From a virus: a stretch of DNA of 44,083 bases. Below the pieces are notes generated by a model, which saw only the letters and a program-made list of their open reading frames with translations, had not been told where the DNA came from and did no database searches. Made by a program: the position numbers and the translations under genes. This document shows positions 6,085 to 14,535 of the stretch, one piece after another. The stretch lies in the IMG/VR virus record IMGVR_UViG_3300047557_004020, positions 1-44,083 of that record; one strand, 5' to 3'. The stretch's first letter is position 1, and each line of letters starts with the position of its first letter.

Positions 6085-6675
6085 ATGAAGTCTGATTATT
6101 ATATCGACCGAATCACAAAAAAGCAGGCAGATGAATTGTTATTAAAATACCATTACCTTAAAGATATATCAAAAGCATATAAGTCAGGAAAAAATTTTGG
6201 TCTTTTCAAGAGAAATGATTTTTCACCACTTAACATTGGACCACTACTTGGGGTCGTAATTTTTACTGGTCTTCCAGTTCCAGAAATCGCAAAAGGAGCA
6301 TTTGGTTTAGAAAGAAATGAGCAAGAAGGATTGTTTGAACTTTCAAGACTTTGCATACACCCTAGAACTCAGCAAGAAGAATATAATATTACTTCCTGGT
6401 TCGTATCCCGTTGTATCAAACAACTCCGCAAAGATACCAAGGTCAGGGCTATTATTTCTTATGCTGATTCAGATTTTCATGGCGGCACTATTTACCGTGC
6501 TTGTAACTTTAAATATTGCGGACTCACTGATCCCAAAAAAGATTTTTATTACGCAGACGGGACTAAGCATTCAAGAGGTAAAGTAAAAGGTCTTAAAGGA
6601 GAATGGAAAGAACGCTCCCGCAAGCATCGCTATGTAATGCTGTTTGATAAGGATTTGAAACTCTTATGGAATTGA
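6085..6675 (+). CDS. Mom-like GNAT-fold protein
   Basis: ATG at 6085 directly follows the terminator T-tract. The 196-aa product resembles the phage Mu Mom family: LLKYHYLKD near the N-terminus, GVVIFTGLP, FELSRLCIHP, WFVSRCIKQLRKD, and SYADSDFHGGTIYRACNF. Mom is an acyltransferase-fold enzyme that modifies adenine to methylcarbamoyl-adenine and protects DNA from restriction. The homology call is from pattern recognition; whether this protein modifies DNA is inference. It has its own promoter and is insulated from gp32 by the terminator. Its 3' end overlaps the convergent gp53 gene by 12 bases. Confidence 0.75.
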   Translation: MKSDYYIDRITKKQADELLLKYHYLKDISKAYKSGKNFGLFKRNDFSPLNIGPLLGVVIFTGLPVPEIAKGAFGLERNEQEGLFELSRLCIHPRTQQEEYNITSWFVSRCIKQLRKDTKVRAIISYADSDFHGGTIYRACNFKYCGLTDPKKDFYYADGTKHSRGKVKGLKGEWKERSRKHRYVMLFDKDLKLLWN

Positions 6676-7311
6676 TACTCTAGTATTTTCTGTTTTAATT
6701 AATTTATTATTTACGAATTGTGATGATTGATCATAAGTCATTTCCTTTCTAATATCATTTAATACTTGCTGCAAATATAATGGTTTTAGAACATAGATGG
6801 TTCTTTTTTCATTGTTCTTTTTAACTTCATATTCATAATTTGTAATTCCAATCACCGGATTGATTGTTTGTATTGGAATATTTGGGTTGGGGATTGTAAA
6901 GTTGGAATCTACAATTTTTCCTGCTGGTAAAATTAAACGATTTTCAGAATCTTTTACTTCTGTAGTTTCATAATGATGAATATCATTTAAACTTTCTCCA
7001 TATATTTGTTCAGAATATTCATAAATTTGATAATCTGAAAGAGGCCATTGATCTCTAATTCTTGTGATTCCTGCAGAAACTAAAACAACCCAATCATATT
7101 CAGAACTACCATATAATTCTTCAGCAACTAATTCAGGTCTTGAACCATCAGGAATTTGATATTTATTAAATACTGTAAAAACATTTTGAAGATCATCACG
7201 AAGTTTAACGCGACGAAAAAGATTTTTGACTAGCAAATATTCATCGGATGCTTTTCTATCCGATAAAAATGATTGATATTCTAAATTTGGTAATTCTCTA
7301 AAGTACGACAT
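6664..7311 (-). CDS. 53: gp53 baseplate wedge
   Basis: 215 aa (T4 196). The opening MSYFRELPNLEYQSFLSDRK followed by 'YLLVKNLFRRVKLRDDLQNVFTVFNKYQIPDGSRPELVAEELYGSSEYDWVVL' pattern is the hallmark of the gp53 family (PD.LAE.LYG....W..L.....). Gp53 completes the baseplate wedge during tail assembly. It is the last gene of a four-gene minus-strand block and starts where gp48 stops (shared base 7311), so the two are translationally coupled. Only the 3' end overlaps the plus-strand Mom-like gene. Confidence 0.92.
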   Translation of the reverse strand: MSYFRELPNLEYQSFLSDRKASDEYLLVKNLFRRVKLRDDLQNVFTVFNKYQIPDGSRPELVAEELYGSSEYDWVVLVSAGITRIRDQWPLSDYQIYEYSEQIYGESLNDIHHYETTEVKDSENRLILPAGKIVDSNFTIPNPNIPIQTINPVIGITNYEYEVKKNNEKRTIYVLKPLYLQQVLNDIRKEMTYDQSSQFVNNKLIKTENTRVSIP

Positions 7312-8213
7312 TAGTAACCAACTCCTGTTCTACCTTCTGCTGTATTATCATATTCTTCAGCATAAATTGGTGACAGTTCTTGGAACTGTAGTGTCAATTG
7401 CATATGAACTGGTGTTGCGTCAGAATAAGTTGCATATTGACTAGATCCATTATAATTTACACTCATTTGTGTTAAAGCACATGGTTTAAAACGATGTAAA
7501 AATGGATGTTGATTTCCACCACTCATATACTCTAATTTAAAAATATTTGGTGCTTTTACAAAAAGACCTCCTCCAGTTTGATTCGGTAAACCTTTTTGAG
7601 GAGTCATATTTTTTTTAAATGTACGAATAATAGTTTTTATCATATCAGATTCTGGTTTTGATCTGGGAACCATGTCGAATATAAAATTAAACGCAGGACG
7701 CATTGTAACTCCATTAAAAAGAAGTTCAACGTTTTGATTAAATACTTGTCCAGTTGCTCTTGATATAATTTGATTAATATCTCCTTGCCCTAAAACTGCT
7801 TGTAAAGCAGCACCAGCGGTTCCTGCAGCAGTTGCTTGCTGTCCTTCACCAGTTCTTATTGCAGCATCAATATTTTCGAAACCTTGTATGACTGACTGTC
7901 CTAAAGATCCCAATAAGTTTGAACTTAATACAGCACTACTTCCAGCAGATCCTAAAGCTGCTTGAACTGGATTCATTGAACCCGTTACCCAATCAGCAGA
8001 ATTGTTATCTTGAATGTTTGCTGGCATTGGAAGTATAATTGTTGCCAAAGAAGTCTTGATACTTCCAGATTGCTGCAATGCATCTTCAGTGGTTCTTAAT
8101 GCAAATCCTCCGGTTAAGTTAAGACCAGGTGCTTTATATTCGATAACCTGAATCTTAAGATAATCGTCCTGTGGCCCAATATTTTTAATAGGATATCGGA
8201 GAATATCTGACAT
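7311..8213 (-). CDS. 48: gp48 baseplate tail-tube cap
   Basis: 300 aa, with the gp48 layout: N-terminal YPIKNIGPQDDYLKIQVIEY, an alanine/glycine-rich middle (TAAGTAGAALQAVLGQG), then NVELLFNGVTMRPAFNFIFDMVPRS and a C-terminal tube-like domain with FKPCALTQMSVNYNGS...YATYSDATPVHMQLTLQFQELSP. In T4, gp48 and gp54 cap the hub and start tube polymerisation. Neighbours gp53 and gp4 and the plus-strand gp54-like gene fit. A late-promoter-like motif lies 13 bases before the start. Confidence 0.9.
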   Translation of the reverse strand: MSDILRYPIKNIGPQDDYLKIQVIEYKAPGLNLTGGFALRTTEDALQQSGSIKTSLATIILPMPANIQDNNSADWVTGSMNPVQAALGSAGSSAVLSSNLLGSLGQSVIQGFENIDAAIRTGEGQQATAAGTAGAALQAVLGQGDINQIISRATGQVFNQNVELLFNGVTMRPAFNFIFDMVPRSKPESDMIKTIIRTFKKNMTPQKGLPNQTGGGLFVKAPNIFKLEYMSGGNQHPFLHRFKPCALTQMSVNYNGSSQYATYSDATPVHMQLTLQFQELSPIYAEEYDNTAEGRTGVGY

Positions 8214-8226
8214 TTATTTTTTTAAC

Positions 8227-8234
8227 TATTTATT
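8227..8234 (-). promoter_or_regulatory. late promoter motif AATAAATA (minus strand)
   Basis: Read on the minus strand, 8234-8227 is AATAAATA, 13 bases before the gp48 ATG. That spacing is shorter than at the plus-strand sites, so the call is weaker. Confidence 0.4.
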
Positions 8235-8235
8235 G

Positions 8236-8817
8236 TTAATTTTGAATTAATTTACCGTAAGGAACTGATCTTAAAGTATCAAATTCTTTTTGACTTAATT
8301 CATATAAACCACTGACTAATCTATCACCATCTTCAGTATTATATTGTCTTATTTTTCCAAGGTGATAGTTAAACCCACGAAATCCTTTTGGTAAGAGATC
8401 TCCCGCCTTAATTAAAGGATGACGATCATAAAGAATTCCTGGAGTTGCGGCATAATAAATGTAAGTATAATATCTTCCTGGTGATGGGTATAATCTTTCA
8501 GTTCCACTCAATCTTGATAAAATTTCATCCATTAATTGTTCTGGTTTTTCTGTTCCCAATAAAGACTCTTTAAAATCTTTGAGACGATTCGTAAGTCTTT
8601 TACCACCAACTCTTCTGGGTGATTTTGGATTTGCATCAATATAATCAGAATCGTTTTTAATGATACTAATAAGTTGATCTTTTGTTAGTCTCTTATATCC
8701 ACTAATTTTTCCTACACCACTTGCAGTGGTGTAATAAATACTGTAATATTCTGCAATTTCAACTAATTGTTCTTTTGTGTAGTCTTTTAAGGGTTTTTCG
8801 TATCCTGTGAGTGCCAT
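8236..8817 (-). CDS. virion-type protein with SAP/Rho-N-like N-terminus
   Basis: 193 aa. Residues 8-55 (LKDYTKEQLVEIAEYY...GYKRLTKDQLISIIK) look like one or two Rho-N/SAP helix-extended-loop-helix units, which bind nucleic acid. The second half contains PGRYYTYIYYAATPGILYDRHPLI.AGDLLPKGFRGFNYHLGK pattern, which I associate with a conserved T4-like cyanophage protein of unknown role encoded next to gp4. It lies between gp4 and gp48 and shares base 8817 with the gp4 stop. A role in head-tail completion is inferred from position only. Confidence 0.7.
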   Translation of the reverse strand: MALTGYEKPLKDYTKEQLVEIAEYYSIYYTTASGVGKISGYKRLTKDQLISIIKNDSDYIDANPKSPRRVGGKRLTNRLKDFKESLLGTEKPEQLMDEILSRLSGTERLYPSPGRYYTYIYYAATPGILYDRHPLIKAGDLLPKGFRGFNYHLGKIRQYNTEDGDRLVSGLYELSQKEFDTLRSVPYGKLIQN

Positions 8818-9254
8818 TACTTGATACCAAGTTCGTTTTCTGTTATGATCTTGAACTCATATCCTCGATCAGCACACCATTCTTTTGCTGCTTCCCACTT
8901 TGCCTGATTTTTGGCGTATTCATAAACTTCACTGATGTATTTTTTAGTTTGTCTCTGAGGTTTTGGTGGTGGTGCAGTTTGTTTCTTAGGTTTAATTTCA
9001 ATCATATACTTTTTGATTGAACCATTAGATTCTTTGACTTTTATAAGAAAATCAGGAAAATATCTATGAATTTTGCCATCAATTGGAGATCTGTATGGAA
9101 CAAATTTTTCTTCTGAAGACCACTCTAATATTCTTTCATTAGTGTCACAATATACACAAAATTTTCTTTCCCATAATGATCTGTATATAATATTTGTAGG
9201 ATCTCCAGAATATTTTTCGGGAAATGATGGTTTATATTTTCCTTTATAAGACAT
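8817..9254 (-). CDS. 4: gp4 head-completion protein, TnsA-like nuclease fold
   Basis: 145 aa, as in T4 gp4 (also called 50/65). Diagnostic features are the start MSYKGKYKPSFPEKYSGDP, then IYRSLWERKFCVYCD (conserved R..WE), KIHRYFPDFLI and MIEIKPKKQTAPPPK. The WE, PDF and E.K residues correspond to the restriction-endonuclease-like active site of the TnsA family. It finishes the packaged head, probably by trimming or protecting DNA at the portal before tail joining. First gene of the minus block, opposite the gp54-like gene. Confidence 0.93.
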   Translation of the reverse strand: MSYKGKYKPSFPEKYSGDPTNIIYRSLWERKFCVYCDTNERILEWSSEEKFVPYRSPIDGKIHRYFPDFLIKVKESNGSIKKYMIEIKPKKQTAPPPKPQRQTKKYISEVYEYAKNQAKWEAAKEWCADRGYEFKIITENELGIK

Positions 9255-9293
9255 CTAAATACTTATAATAATATACTCATAATAGGTATTTAG
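9255..9293. promoter_or_regulatory. symmetrical divergent late-promoter region
   Basis: CTAAATAC (9255-9262) and its exact reverse complement GTATTTAG (9286-9293) face each other across an AT-only centre. The plus copy lies 32 bases before the GTG at 9295 and the minus copy 31 bases before the gp4 ATG at 9254. This gives one CTAAATA element per direction at matching distance. Close to, but not identical with, the NATAAATA motif elsewhere. Confidence 0.6.
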
Positions 9294-9294
9294 A

Positions 9295-10128
9295 GTGGCA
9301 ACACCACGTAGAATATCAGACATCAGACCTCTATTTACTAATCTTGCTCAGACTTCACATTATGAAGTTAAGTTTGGAGGTTTGCCAGATCCATTAACTC
9401 AATACCTAAGACAAAGAGGAATCTCATCAAGATTTATTGCAGAAGATGCTGGATTGTTATGCAATAATGCAGTTCTACCAACAACTCAACTTGCTACTGC
9501 GGAAATTTCTGGTAACTACATTGGAATTACAGAATCATTTGCACATAGAAGACAATATCAAGATATAACTCTTGAATTTTATGTTGATAAAAACTATAAC
9601 ACTTTAAAATTTTTAGAGCACTGGATGGAATTTATTGCAAGTGGATCTTCAAATCCAATTGATAGTTCTATTTCACCAATTAATAGTAATGTTGATACTG
9701 GATATTTTATTAGAATGCAATATCCAGAATATTATAAATCAAATAAAACAAGAATTATTAAATTTGATCGTGATTATAGAAGAGAAATTGAATACACTTT
9801 TATTGGATTGTATCCATATTCAATTTCGTCAATACCAGTTTCATATTCCCAATCCGACGTTATGAAAATGTCGGCAACTTTTAAAATGGATCGTTATGTA
9901 ATTGGTAGATCATTAAGTATAAATGTTTTTAGAAATGAAAATAATAATAAAGAATCTATTGAACCAAAACAAAAAGCACCTACAAATCAAGCACCTAGAA
10001 GATTAGTTCCTATATCTCCAGGTTCTGCTCCAGCTGGAGGTATTCGTTTTGTTGATCCGAATTCTTCACCATATCAAAGAGCAACACAACAATACTATGA
10101 TGCACAAGGTACTCGTCGTGCTCCATAA
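9295..10128 (+). CDS. 54: gp54-like tail-tube initiator
   Basis: 277 aa with a GTG start at 9295; no other start gives the full N-terminus. The body (TSHYEVKFGGLP... LLCNNAVLPTTQLATAEISG... YQDITLEFYVDKNYNTLKFLEHWMEFI... YTFIGLYPYSISSIPVSYSQSDVMKMSATFKMDRY) follows the tube-protein fold shared by T4 gp19 and gp54, with the typical 'LP...V...Y.G....P' and 'G.YP..I......Y......MK..V.F..D.Y' pattern. Its position beside gp48, gp4 and gp26 argues for gp54 rather than the main tube gp19. The C-terminal 70 residues are low-complexity. Confidence 0.72.
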   Translation: MATPRRISDIRPLFTNLAQTSHYEVKFGGLPDPLTQYLRQRGISSRFIAEDAGLLCNNAVLPTTQLATAEISGNYIGITESFAHRRQYQDITLEFYVDKNYNTLKFLEHWMEFIASGSSNPIDSSISPINSNVDTGYFIRMQYPEYYKSNKTRIIKFDRDYRREIEYTFIGLYPYSISSIPVSYSQSDVMKMSATFKMDRYVIGRSLSINVFRNENNNKESIEPKQKAPTNQAPRRLVPISPGSAPAGGIRFVDPNSSPYQRATQQYYDAQGTRRAP

Positions 10129-10131
10129 ATA
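10124..10131 (+). promoter_or_regulatory. late promoter motif CATAAATA
   Basis: Overlaps the stop of the gp54-like gene and ends 26 bases before the gp26 ATG at 10158. Same spacing class as the other plus-strand sites. Confidence 0.6.
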
Positions 10132-10157
10132 ATCTTAACTGATTTTGATTGGATATT

Positions 10158-10877
10158 ATGCCATTACCAAAAATTGCAACACCTTCGTATACATTAGAAA
10201 TTCCTTCAATTAAAAAAGAAGTTAAATACAGACCTTTTCTTGTTAAGGAAGAAAAGATTCTAATCATTGCAATGGAAAGTGAGGATCCCAAACAAATTGC
10301 TGAGGCTGTTAAAACTGTAATCAGTAATTGTGTTCTTACTAGAGGAATTAAGGTTGAAGAATTATCAACTTTTGATATTGAATATTTGTTTTTAAACATT
10401 CGCGGAAAATCTGTTGGTGAAACAGTAGATGTTTTAATTACATGTCCAGATGATGAAAAAACACAAGTTCCTGTAAGTATTAATCTTGATGATATTAAAG
10501 TTAATATTAGTGAAGATCATTCTAGAGACATTAAGTTGGATGATAGTTTGACTTTAAGAATGAAATACCCTTCGATGAAAGAGTTTATTAAAACTAACTT
10601 CGATAGAAATTTTAATGTAAGTGTTGACGAAACATTTGATTTAATTATTTCTTGCATCGAACAAGTTTATAGTGAAGAAGAATCTTGGTCAGCATCTGAT
10701 TGTACAAAGAAAGAACTTGCAGAATTTATTGAACAACTGAGTTCTAATCAATTTAAACAAATTGAAAAATTCTTTGAAACAATGCCTAAGTTGACACACA
10801 TTTTAAAGATTAAAAATCCAAATACTGAAGTTGAAAGTGAAGTAGTTTTGGAGGGATTATCCAGTTTTTTCGCCTAG
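10158..10877 (+). CDS. 26: gp26 baseplate hub / assembly protein
   Basis: 239 aa from ATG 10158 (MPLPKIATPSYTLEIPSIKKEVKYRPFLVKEEKILIIAMES...). This N-terminus, ending in 'KYRPFLVKEEK.LLIAMES', is the signature of the T4 baseplate family that includes gp26. The rest carries CPDD (in place of the usual C..C) and a helical C-terminus (QLSSNQFKQIEKFFETMPKL). In T4 it acts in hub assembly. The last codons include the slippery heptamer T TTT TTC, followed at once by a stop and the gp51 frame, so it may also be made as a gp26-gp51 fusion. Confidence 0.88.
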   Translation: MPLPKIATPSYTLEIPSIKKEVKYRPFLVKEEKILIIAMESEDPKQIAEAVKTVISNCVLTRGIKVEELSTFDIEYLFLNIRGKSVGETVDVLITCPDDEKTQVPVSINLDDIKVNISEDHSRDIKLDDSLTLRMKYPSMKEFIKTNFDRNFNVSVDETFDLIISCIEQVYSEEESWSASDCTKKELAEFIEQLSSNQFKQIEKFFETMPKLTHILKIKNPNTEVESEVVLEGLSSFFA

Positions 10878-10903
10878 GAATGGCTCATGAAAGTCTTGAG
10901 TCA
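10865..10903 (+). other. predicted -1 programmed frameshift site joining gp26 and gp51
   Basis: The heptamer T TTT TTC (10865-10871) is in the gp26 zero frame (AGT TTT TTC GCC TAG). A -1 slip continues CGC CTA GGA ATG GCT into the gp51 frame (R-L-G-M-A-H...). Nine bases downstream lies a 7-bp hairpin, TGGCTCA (10881-10887) with TGAGTCA (10897-10903), including one G-U pair and a 9-base loop. Heptamer, spacer and stem match the classical layout of stimulatory -1 frameshift signals. Confidence 0.7.
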
Positions 10904-11053
10904 TACTACAAAACTAATTTTTCTCTCATTCAACATCATAAATATTCATTGACTGAAATAGAAAATATGATACCTTGGGAGAGGGAAGTTTATATTTCTT
11001 TACTTAAACAATATATTGAAGAAGAAAACATAAAGAACAACGCAAATGGCTGA
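10880..11053 (+). CDS. 51: gp51 baseplate hub assembly catalyst (57 aa as independent ORF)
   Basis: ATG at 10880, too short for many gene finders. The sequence MAHESLESYYKTNFSLIQHHKYSL...MIPWEREVYISLLKQYI is the gp51-type pattern (HESLE.YY..NF.L..HH.YSL.....PWERE.Y..LL). In T4, gp51 is needed for hub formation but is not in the virion. It is two bases downstream of the gp26 stop in the -1 frame, so it can be reached either by reinitiation or by the frameshift. Overlaps the next gene by 8 bases. Confidence 0.82.
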   Translation: MAHESLESYYKTNFSLIQHHKYSLTEIENMIPWEREVYISLLKQYIEEENIKNNANG

Positions 11054-12674
11054 TTTAGATCCCGAAAAAGTTGGCAGATCAGGAATCGATCCAATCACAG
11101 GATCTATTTTGTCACAGGATCTTAGAAATACTCTATTAAAAAAATCTATATTTGATTCTTCTGTTTTTAGAAATGACTTATTAGCAATTGAAGGTAGAAG
11201 AAGAGAATTTGAAGTTCAAAACACCACGGTAATTCAAAATCAAGAACAAGCATTAATTGGATTTAATTCAAATATTCAATCTTTACGTGCAGATATTGGA
11301 AGACTAGGTGTAGGTCTTTCTAATATTTCTTTGCTTCTTCAGCAGGATTATAATGAAGAGCAATCTAGAATTCGTGCAGAACAAGAAAGGCAAAGGATAT
11401 TAGCAGAAAGACAAGTAAGAATAGGAAAAGAAAACGATATAGAACAAAGAATACAGGGAGCATTATTAGAACCTGTACAAAAATTAAGTCCTAAAGTTTT
11501 TGATATTTTTGGAAATATTAAAAATGCTCTTACATTTTTATTTGCAGGGTGGTTAACAAATCAAACAGTACAAGCATTAAGAGCATCTGAAGAAAATAAT
11601 ACTCAAAAATTTAATGATATTAGATTTAATATTCTCAAAAATGTAGGGATAATTTTCGGTGGATTAGTAGCAATCCGAGCAGGATTTTCTTTAGTTAAAA
11701 GAACAATTGGATCAATTGCAAAGGGATTGACAAATCTTTTAATTGCAAAACCATTATCTGCAGCTGCAAGTTTAATACGCCTTCCAGGAACACCAAAATC
11801 TCCACCACCAAGAACTGCAGGACCAAGAGGTAGTGGAATTCTTAATATGCTTGGCAAATTTGCTACTGGCGTTACTGCATTTATGAATGCAAAAAATGCT
11901 GAATATGTAGATTCAGTAATAGGTGCATTAAGTCTACTTGGTCCAGGGAAACTTTTTAGTATCTTAAGATTAGCATATGCTGCTGATGAAATTGCAGAAG
12001 CATTTGGTATGAATATATTTGGTAAAAATCCTAATGCTGCAAAACAAGCAGAAGAAGTAAAAAGACAAGCAGAACAAGAAGCAAAATCAACGAAACAAAC
12101 GACTTCTACTACAACATCAACACCAAAAGAATCGATGGTTCCTAAACCATCACCTTCAAAAACAACTTCAGAAGAATCTACATCATCACCTCCAACTACA
12201 CAAGCACAACCAAGTGCTGAAATGGTAAAACAATTTGAAATGGCTTGGCAATATAGAAATAATCCAATGGCAAGAGGAAGAATTGAAGGTGCTTGGGAAA
12301 AAATGTCCCCAGAGCAACAACAGCAAGCAAAAGACTGGGCAAAAACAAAAGGTTATGATTGGAGTGAAATGAGATTAAAAGATGCTCCTGCAGTTGCTAC
12401 AATGTCATCACCAATGACTAGTTCTGATCAAAGTTCTCCTGAAAAACCAAAAACTGCAGAAGTGGTTCCTATGCAATCTCAACCACAAAAAGTTGGCCAA
12501 TTGCCTGAACCAAAACCATCTTTGACAATGATCAAAACATCAAGTAATCAGACACAACAACAAAACCCTCCAATTACAAATGGTACTTTGTCTGATGTTC
12601 CATTAATTAACTCTGCAAATCCTGATAATTTTTATATTTTATATTCACAATTAAATTATAATGTAGTAATATAA
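11046..12674 (+). CDS. tape-measure-like tail protein (542 aa)
   Basis: Residues about 50-150 are long charged helices rich in E, Q and R (coiled coil), followed by a hydrophobic segment FLFAGWL (about 160-170), a second hydrophobic stretch (KNVGIIFGGLVAIRAGF), a proline/glycine linker, and a low-complexity Ser/Thr/Pro/Gln C-terminal half. Length is close to T4 gp29 (590 aa) and the gene directly follows gp51, where T4 has 27-28-29. I infer a tape-measure or hub-internal role. It shares its architecture with the next gene, including the F..AGW motif, suggesting an old duplication. No enzyme motif seen. Confidence 0.62.
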   Translation: MADLDPEKVGRSGIDPITGSILSQDLRNTLLKKSIFDSSVFRNDLLAIEGRRREFEVQNTTVIQNQEQALIGFNSNIQSLRADIGRLGVGLSNISLLLQQDYNEEQSRIRAEQERQRILAERQVRIGKENDIEQRIQGALLEPVQKLSPKVFDIFGNIKNALTFLFAGWLTNQTVQALRASEENNTQKFNDIRFNILKNVGIIFGGLVAIRAGFSLVKRTIGSIAKGLTNLLIAKPLSAAASLIRLPGTPKSPPPRTAGPRGSGILNMLGKFATGVTAFMNAKNAEYVDSVIGALSLLGPGKLFSILRLAYAADEIAEAFGMNIFGKNPNAAKQAEEVKRQAEQEAKSTKQTTSTTTSTPKESMVPKPSPSKTTSEESTSSPPTTQAQPSAEMVKQFEMAWQYRNNPMARGRIEGAWEKMSPEQQQQAKDWAKTKGYDWSEMRLKDAPAVATMSSPMTSSDQSSPEKPKTAEVVPMQSQPQKVGQLPEPKPSLTMIKTSSNQTQQQNPPITNGTLSDVPLINSANPDNFYILYSQLNYNVVI

Positions 12675-12675
12675 A

Positions 12676-14535
12676 ATGGCAGTAATAGATTCTCTTAAAA
12701 GATCTTCAATCAATATTGAAAATATTTCAAAATCTTTGTCATCTACCAAAAAAAGTGTTTCTTCAGTAAATGATAGTGTTGATAATATATCAAATATCAT
12801 TTCTAGAAATACTAGAGTTAAGAGAGAATTATTTTCTAGATCTGAAATGCTAGATTCTAGAAGAAGAGAAGCGTCAAGAAGAAGGGAAGTTGAGGATCAA
12901 TTAGAATCTGCACAAGTTTCCACTTCAATTCCTGGAGGATTATCGTTTGCTTCAAAGAGTGATAAAGGTCCATTAGGAAGACTATTTGGTTTTTTAGGTT
13001 TTATTACTGCTGGATGGATTGCTGAAAATCTACCCAGATGGATATTCATGGGTAAAGAGTTTATTTTTAGAATTCAATCTTTTGGAATGACCATGTATAA
13101 CATGGTTAATAATATGCAATCTATTGTTAATTCTTTTGGAAATGTTTTATCTAATTCACTTAATTCAATTATTTCATTAGATTTTAATGAATTTACTGAA
13201 GGAAGCGTTGCAAGATCATTTGATGAATTGAATACTGCAGTTCAAGGATTGGGAGATAACATCACAGATACATTTAAACTTTTTACTGTGCCTCTTACAG
13301 AATCAATGCAAACCGATGAGGAAGCACCAGAACTTGGTGAAGAAAGAGAACAAACAATGTTTCCTGGGATTACTCAAGAGGGTACTTCAGGTAAAGTAAC
13401 TGGAACCATGAAACAAGCACTTGATATTATTTCAAAATATGAATCTGCTAGTGCTGGATATAATGCAATGAATCAAGGAACAATTGCAGATGCAAAAGGA
13501 CAAAAACCTAGGGCAACTATAGGTGGAAAAACATCAAAAGATATTATTGGAAAAAATCTTACTGACATGACAATTGGTGAGGTAATAAGAAGACAAGATA
13601 GAAGATTAACAAATGATCAAGGTTTTATACATGCTGCAGGAAGATATCAAATAATTGGAAATACATTACCATCAGCCATGCGTGGTGCTGGATTGAAACC
13701 AACGGATATGTTTAGTCCAGAAAATCAAGATAAGATGGGCATTTATCTTTTGAAAAGTGGTGGTCCTGGTAAATGGGTAGGATTGGAAAATGCCACAAAA
13801 CAAGAAATGACCATTGTTCAACAAGCAAGAAGAGAACCAGTTTCTTATTCACAATCACCAAATATAAGTGCTTCTCAACAAAAATCAACTTTAGATTTAA
13901 AAAAGTTAGGTCTTTCAGTTGGTGATCGAGCAGGATATATTCCAAGAAGAGGAAGAATTCATGCTGGTAGAGACATTGCAATTGCACAAGGAACACCAGT
14001 TTCAGTGATTAGTAATGCAACAATTACAAGTGTTGGATTTGAAAAAGGATATGGATATTATGTTACTTATGTGGATTCAAATGGAATAGAGCATTTTTAT
14101 GGTCACTTACGCGAAATGCCTAAAGTAACTAAAGGTCAAAAAGTTTCTGCAGGTACTATTATTGGTTATGTTGGATCTACTGGATATAGTACAGGTCCTC
14201 ATTTGCATTGGGAAATATCTCCTAAACTTGGTGAAGTTGGGAGACCAAGAAAAAATGTAATTGATCCATTAGAATATGGTTTTTCTTCCTCTGCTCCTTT
14301 TAAAGGATCCACTAAAGCACAATTAACACCAAAACCAAAAACACAACAACCTGGTGCAATTACTCCTCAAAGAAAAGGATCTCAAATTGTAATAATTGAT
14401 GATACTCAACCACAACCTTCTCAAGTATCATATCCTCCACAACAATTACCATCGCCTGCACCAACAATTAGTGATTTTAAGTTGTTAAATAATTTTATCA
14501 AGAATAAATTACTCATCGATCTAGCGTATCTCTAA
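12676..14535 (+). CDS. tail protein with muramidase-like and M23 peptidase domains (619 aa)
   Basis: N-terminal 1-120 is helical with the FITAGWIAENLPRW motif shared with the upstream gene. Residues about 245-370 (ISKYESASAGYNAMNQG ... AGRYQIIGNTLPSAM ... LLKSGG) have the E...GRYQI pattern of lysozyme/transglycosylase-like domains. Residues about 405-535 are an M23 metallopeptidase: zinc ligands H429..D433 (HAGRD) and H-L-H (GPHLHWE, about 508-510). It should cut peptidoglycan glycan and peptide links during injection. The gene is between tape-measure-like and hub genes. This is where lysozyme activity, carried by gp5 in T4, seems to have moved. Confidence 0.82.
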   Translation: MAVIDSLKRSSINIENISKSLSSTKKSVSSVNDSVDNISNIISRNTRVKRELFSRSEMLDSRRREASRRREVEDQLESAQVSTSIPGGLSFASKSDKGPLGRLFGFLGFITAGWIAENLPRWIFMGKEFIFRIQSFGMTMYNMVNNMQSIVNSFGNVLSNSLNSIISLDFNEFTEGSVARSFDELNTAVQGLGDNITDTFKLFTVPLTESMQTDEEAPELGEEREQTMFPGITQEGTSGKVTGTMKQALDIISKYESASAGYNAMNQGTIADAKGQKPRATIGGKTSKDIIGKNLTDMTIGEVIRRQDRRLTNDQGFIHAAGRYQIIGNTLPSAMRGAGLKPTDMFSPENQDKMGIYLLKSGGPGKWVGLENATKQEMTIVQQARREPVSYSQSPNISASQQKSTLDLKKLGLSVGDRAGYIPRRGRIHAGRDIAIAQGTPVSVISNATITSVGFEKGYGYYVTYVDSNGIEHFYGHLREMPKVTKGQKVSAGTIIGYVGSTGYSTGPHLHWEISPKLGEVGRPRKNVIDPLEYGFSSSAPFKGSTKAQLTPKPKTQQPGAITPQRKGSQIVIIDDTQPQPSQVSYPPQQLPSPAPTISDFKLLNNFIKNKLLIDLAYL

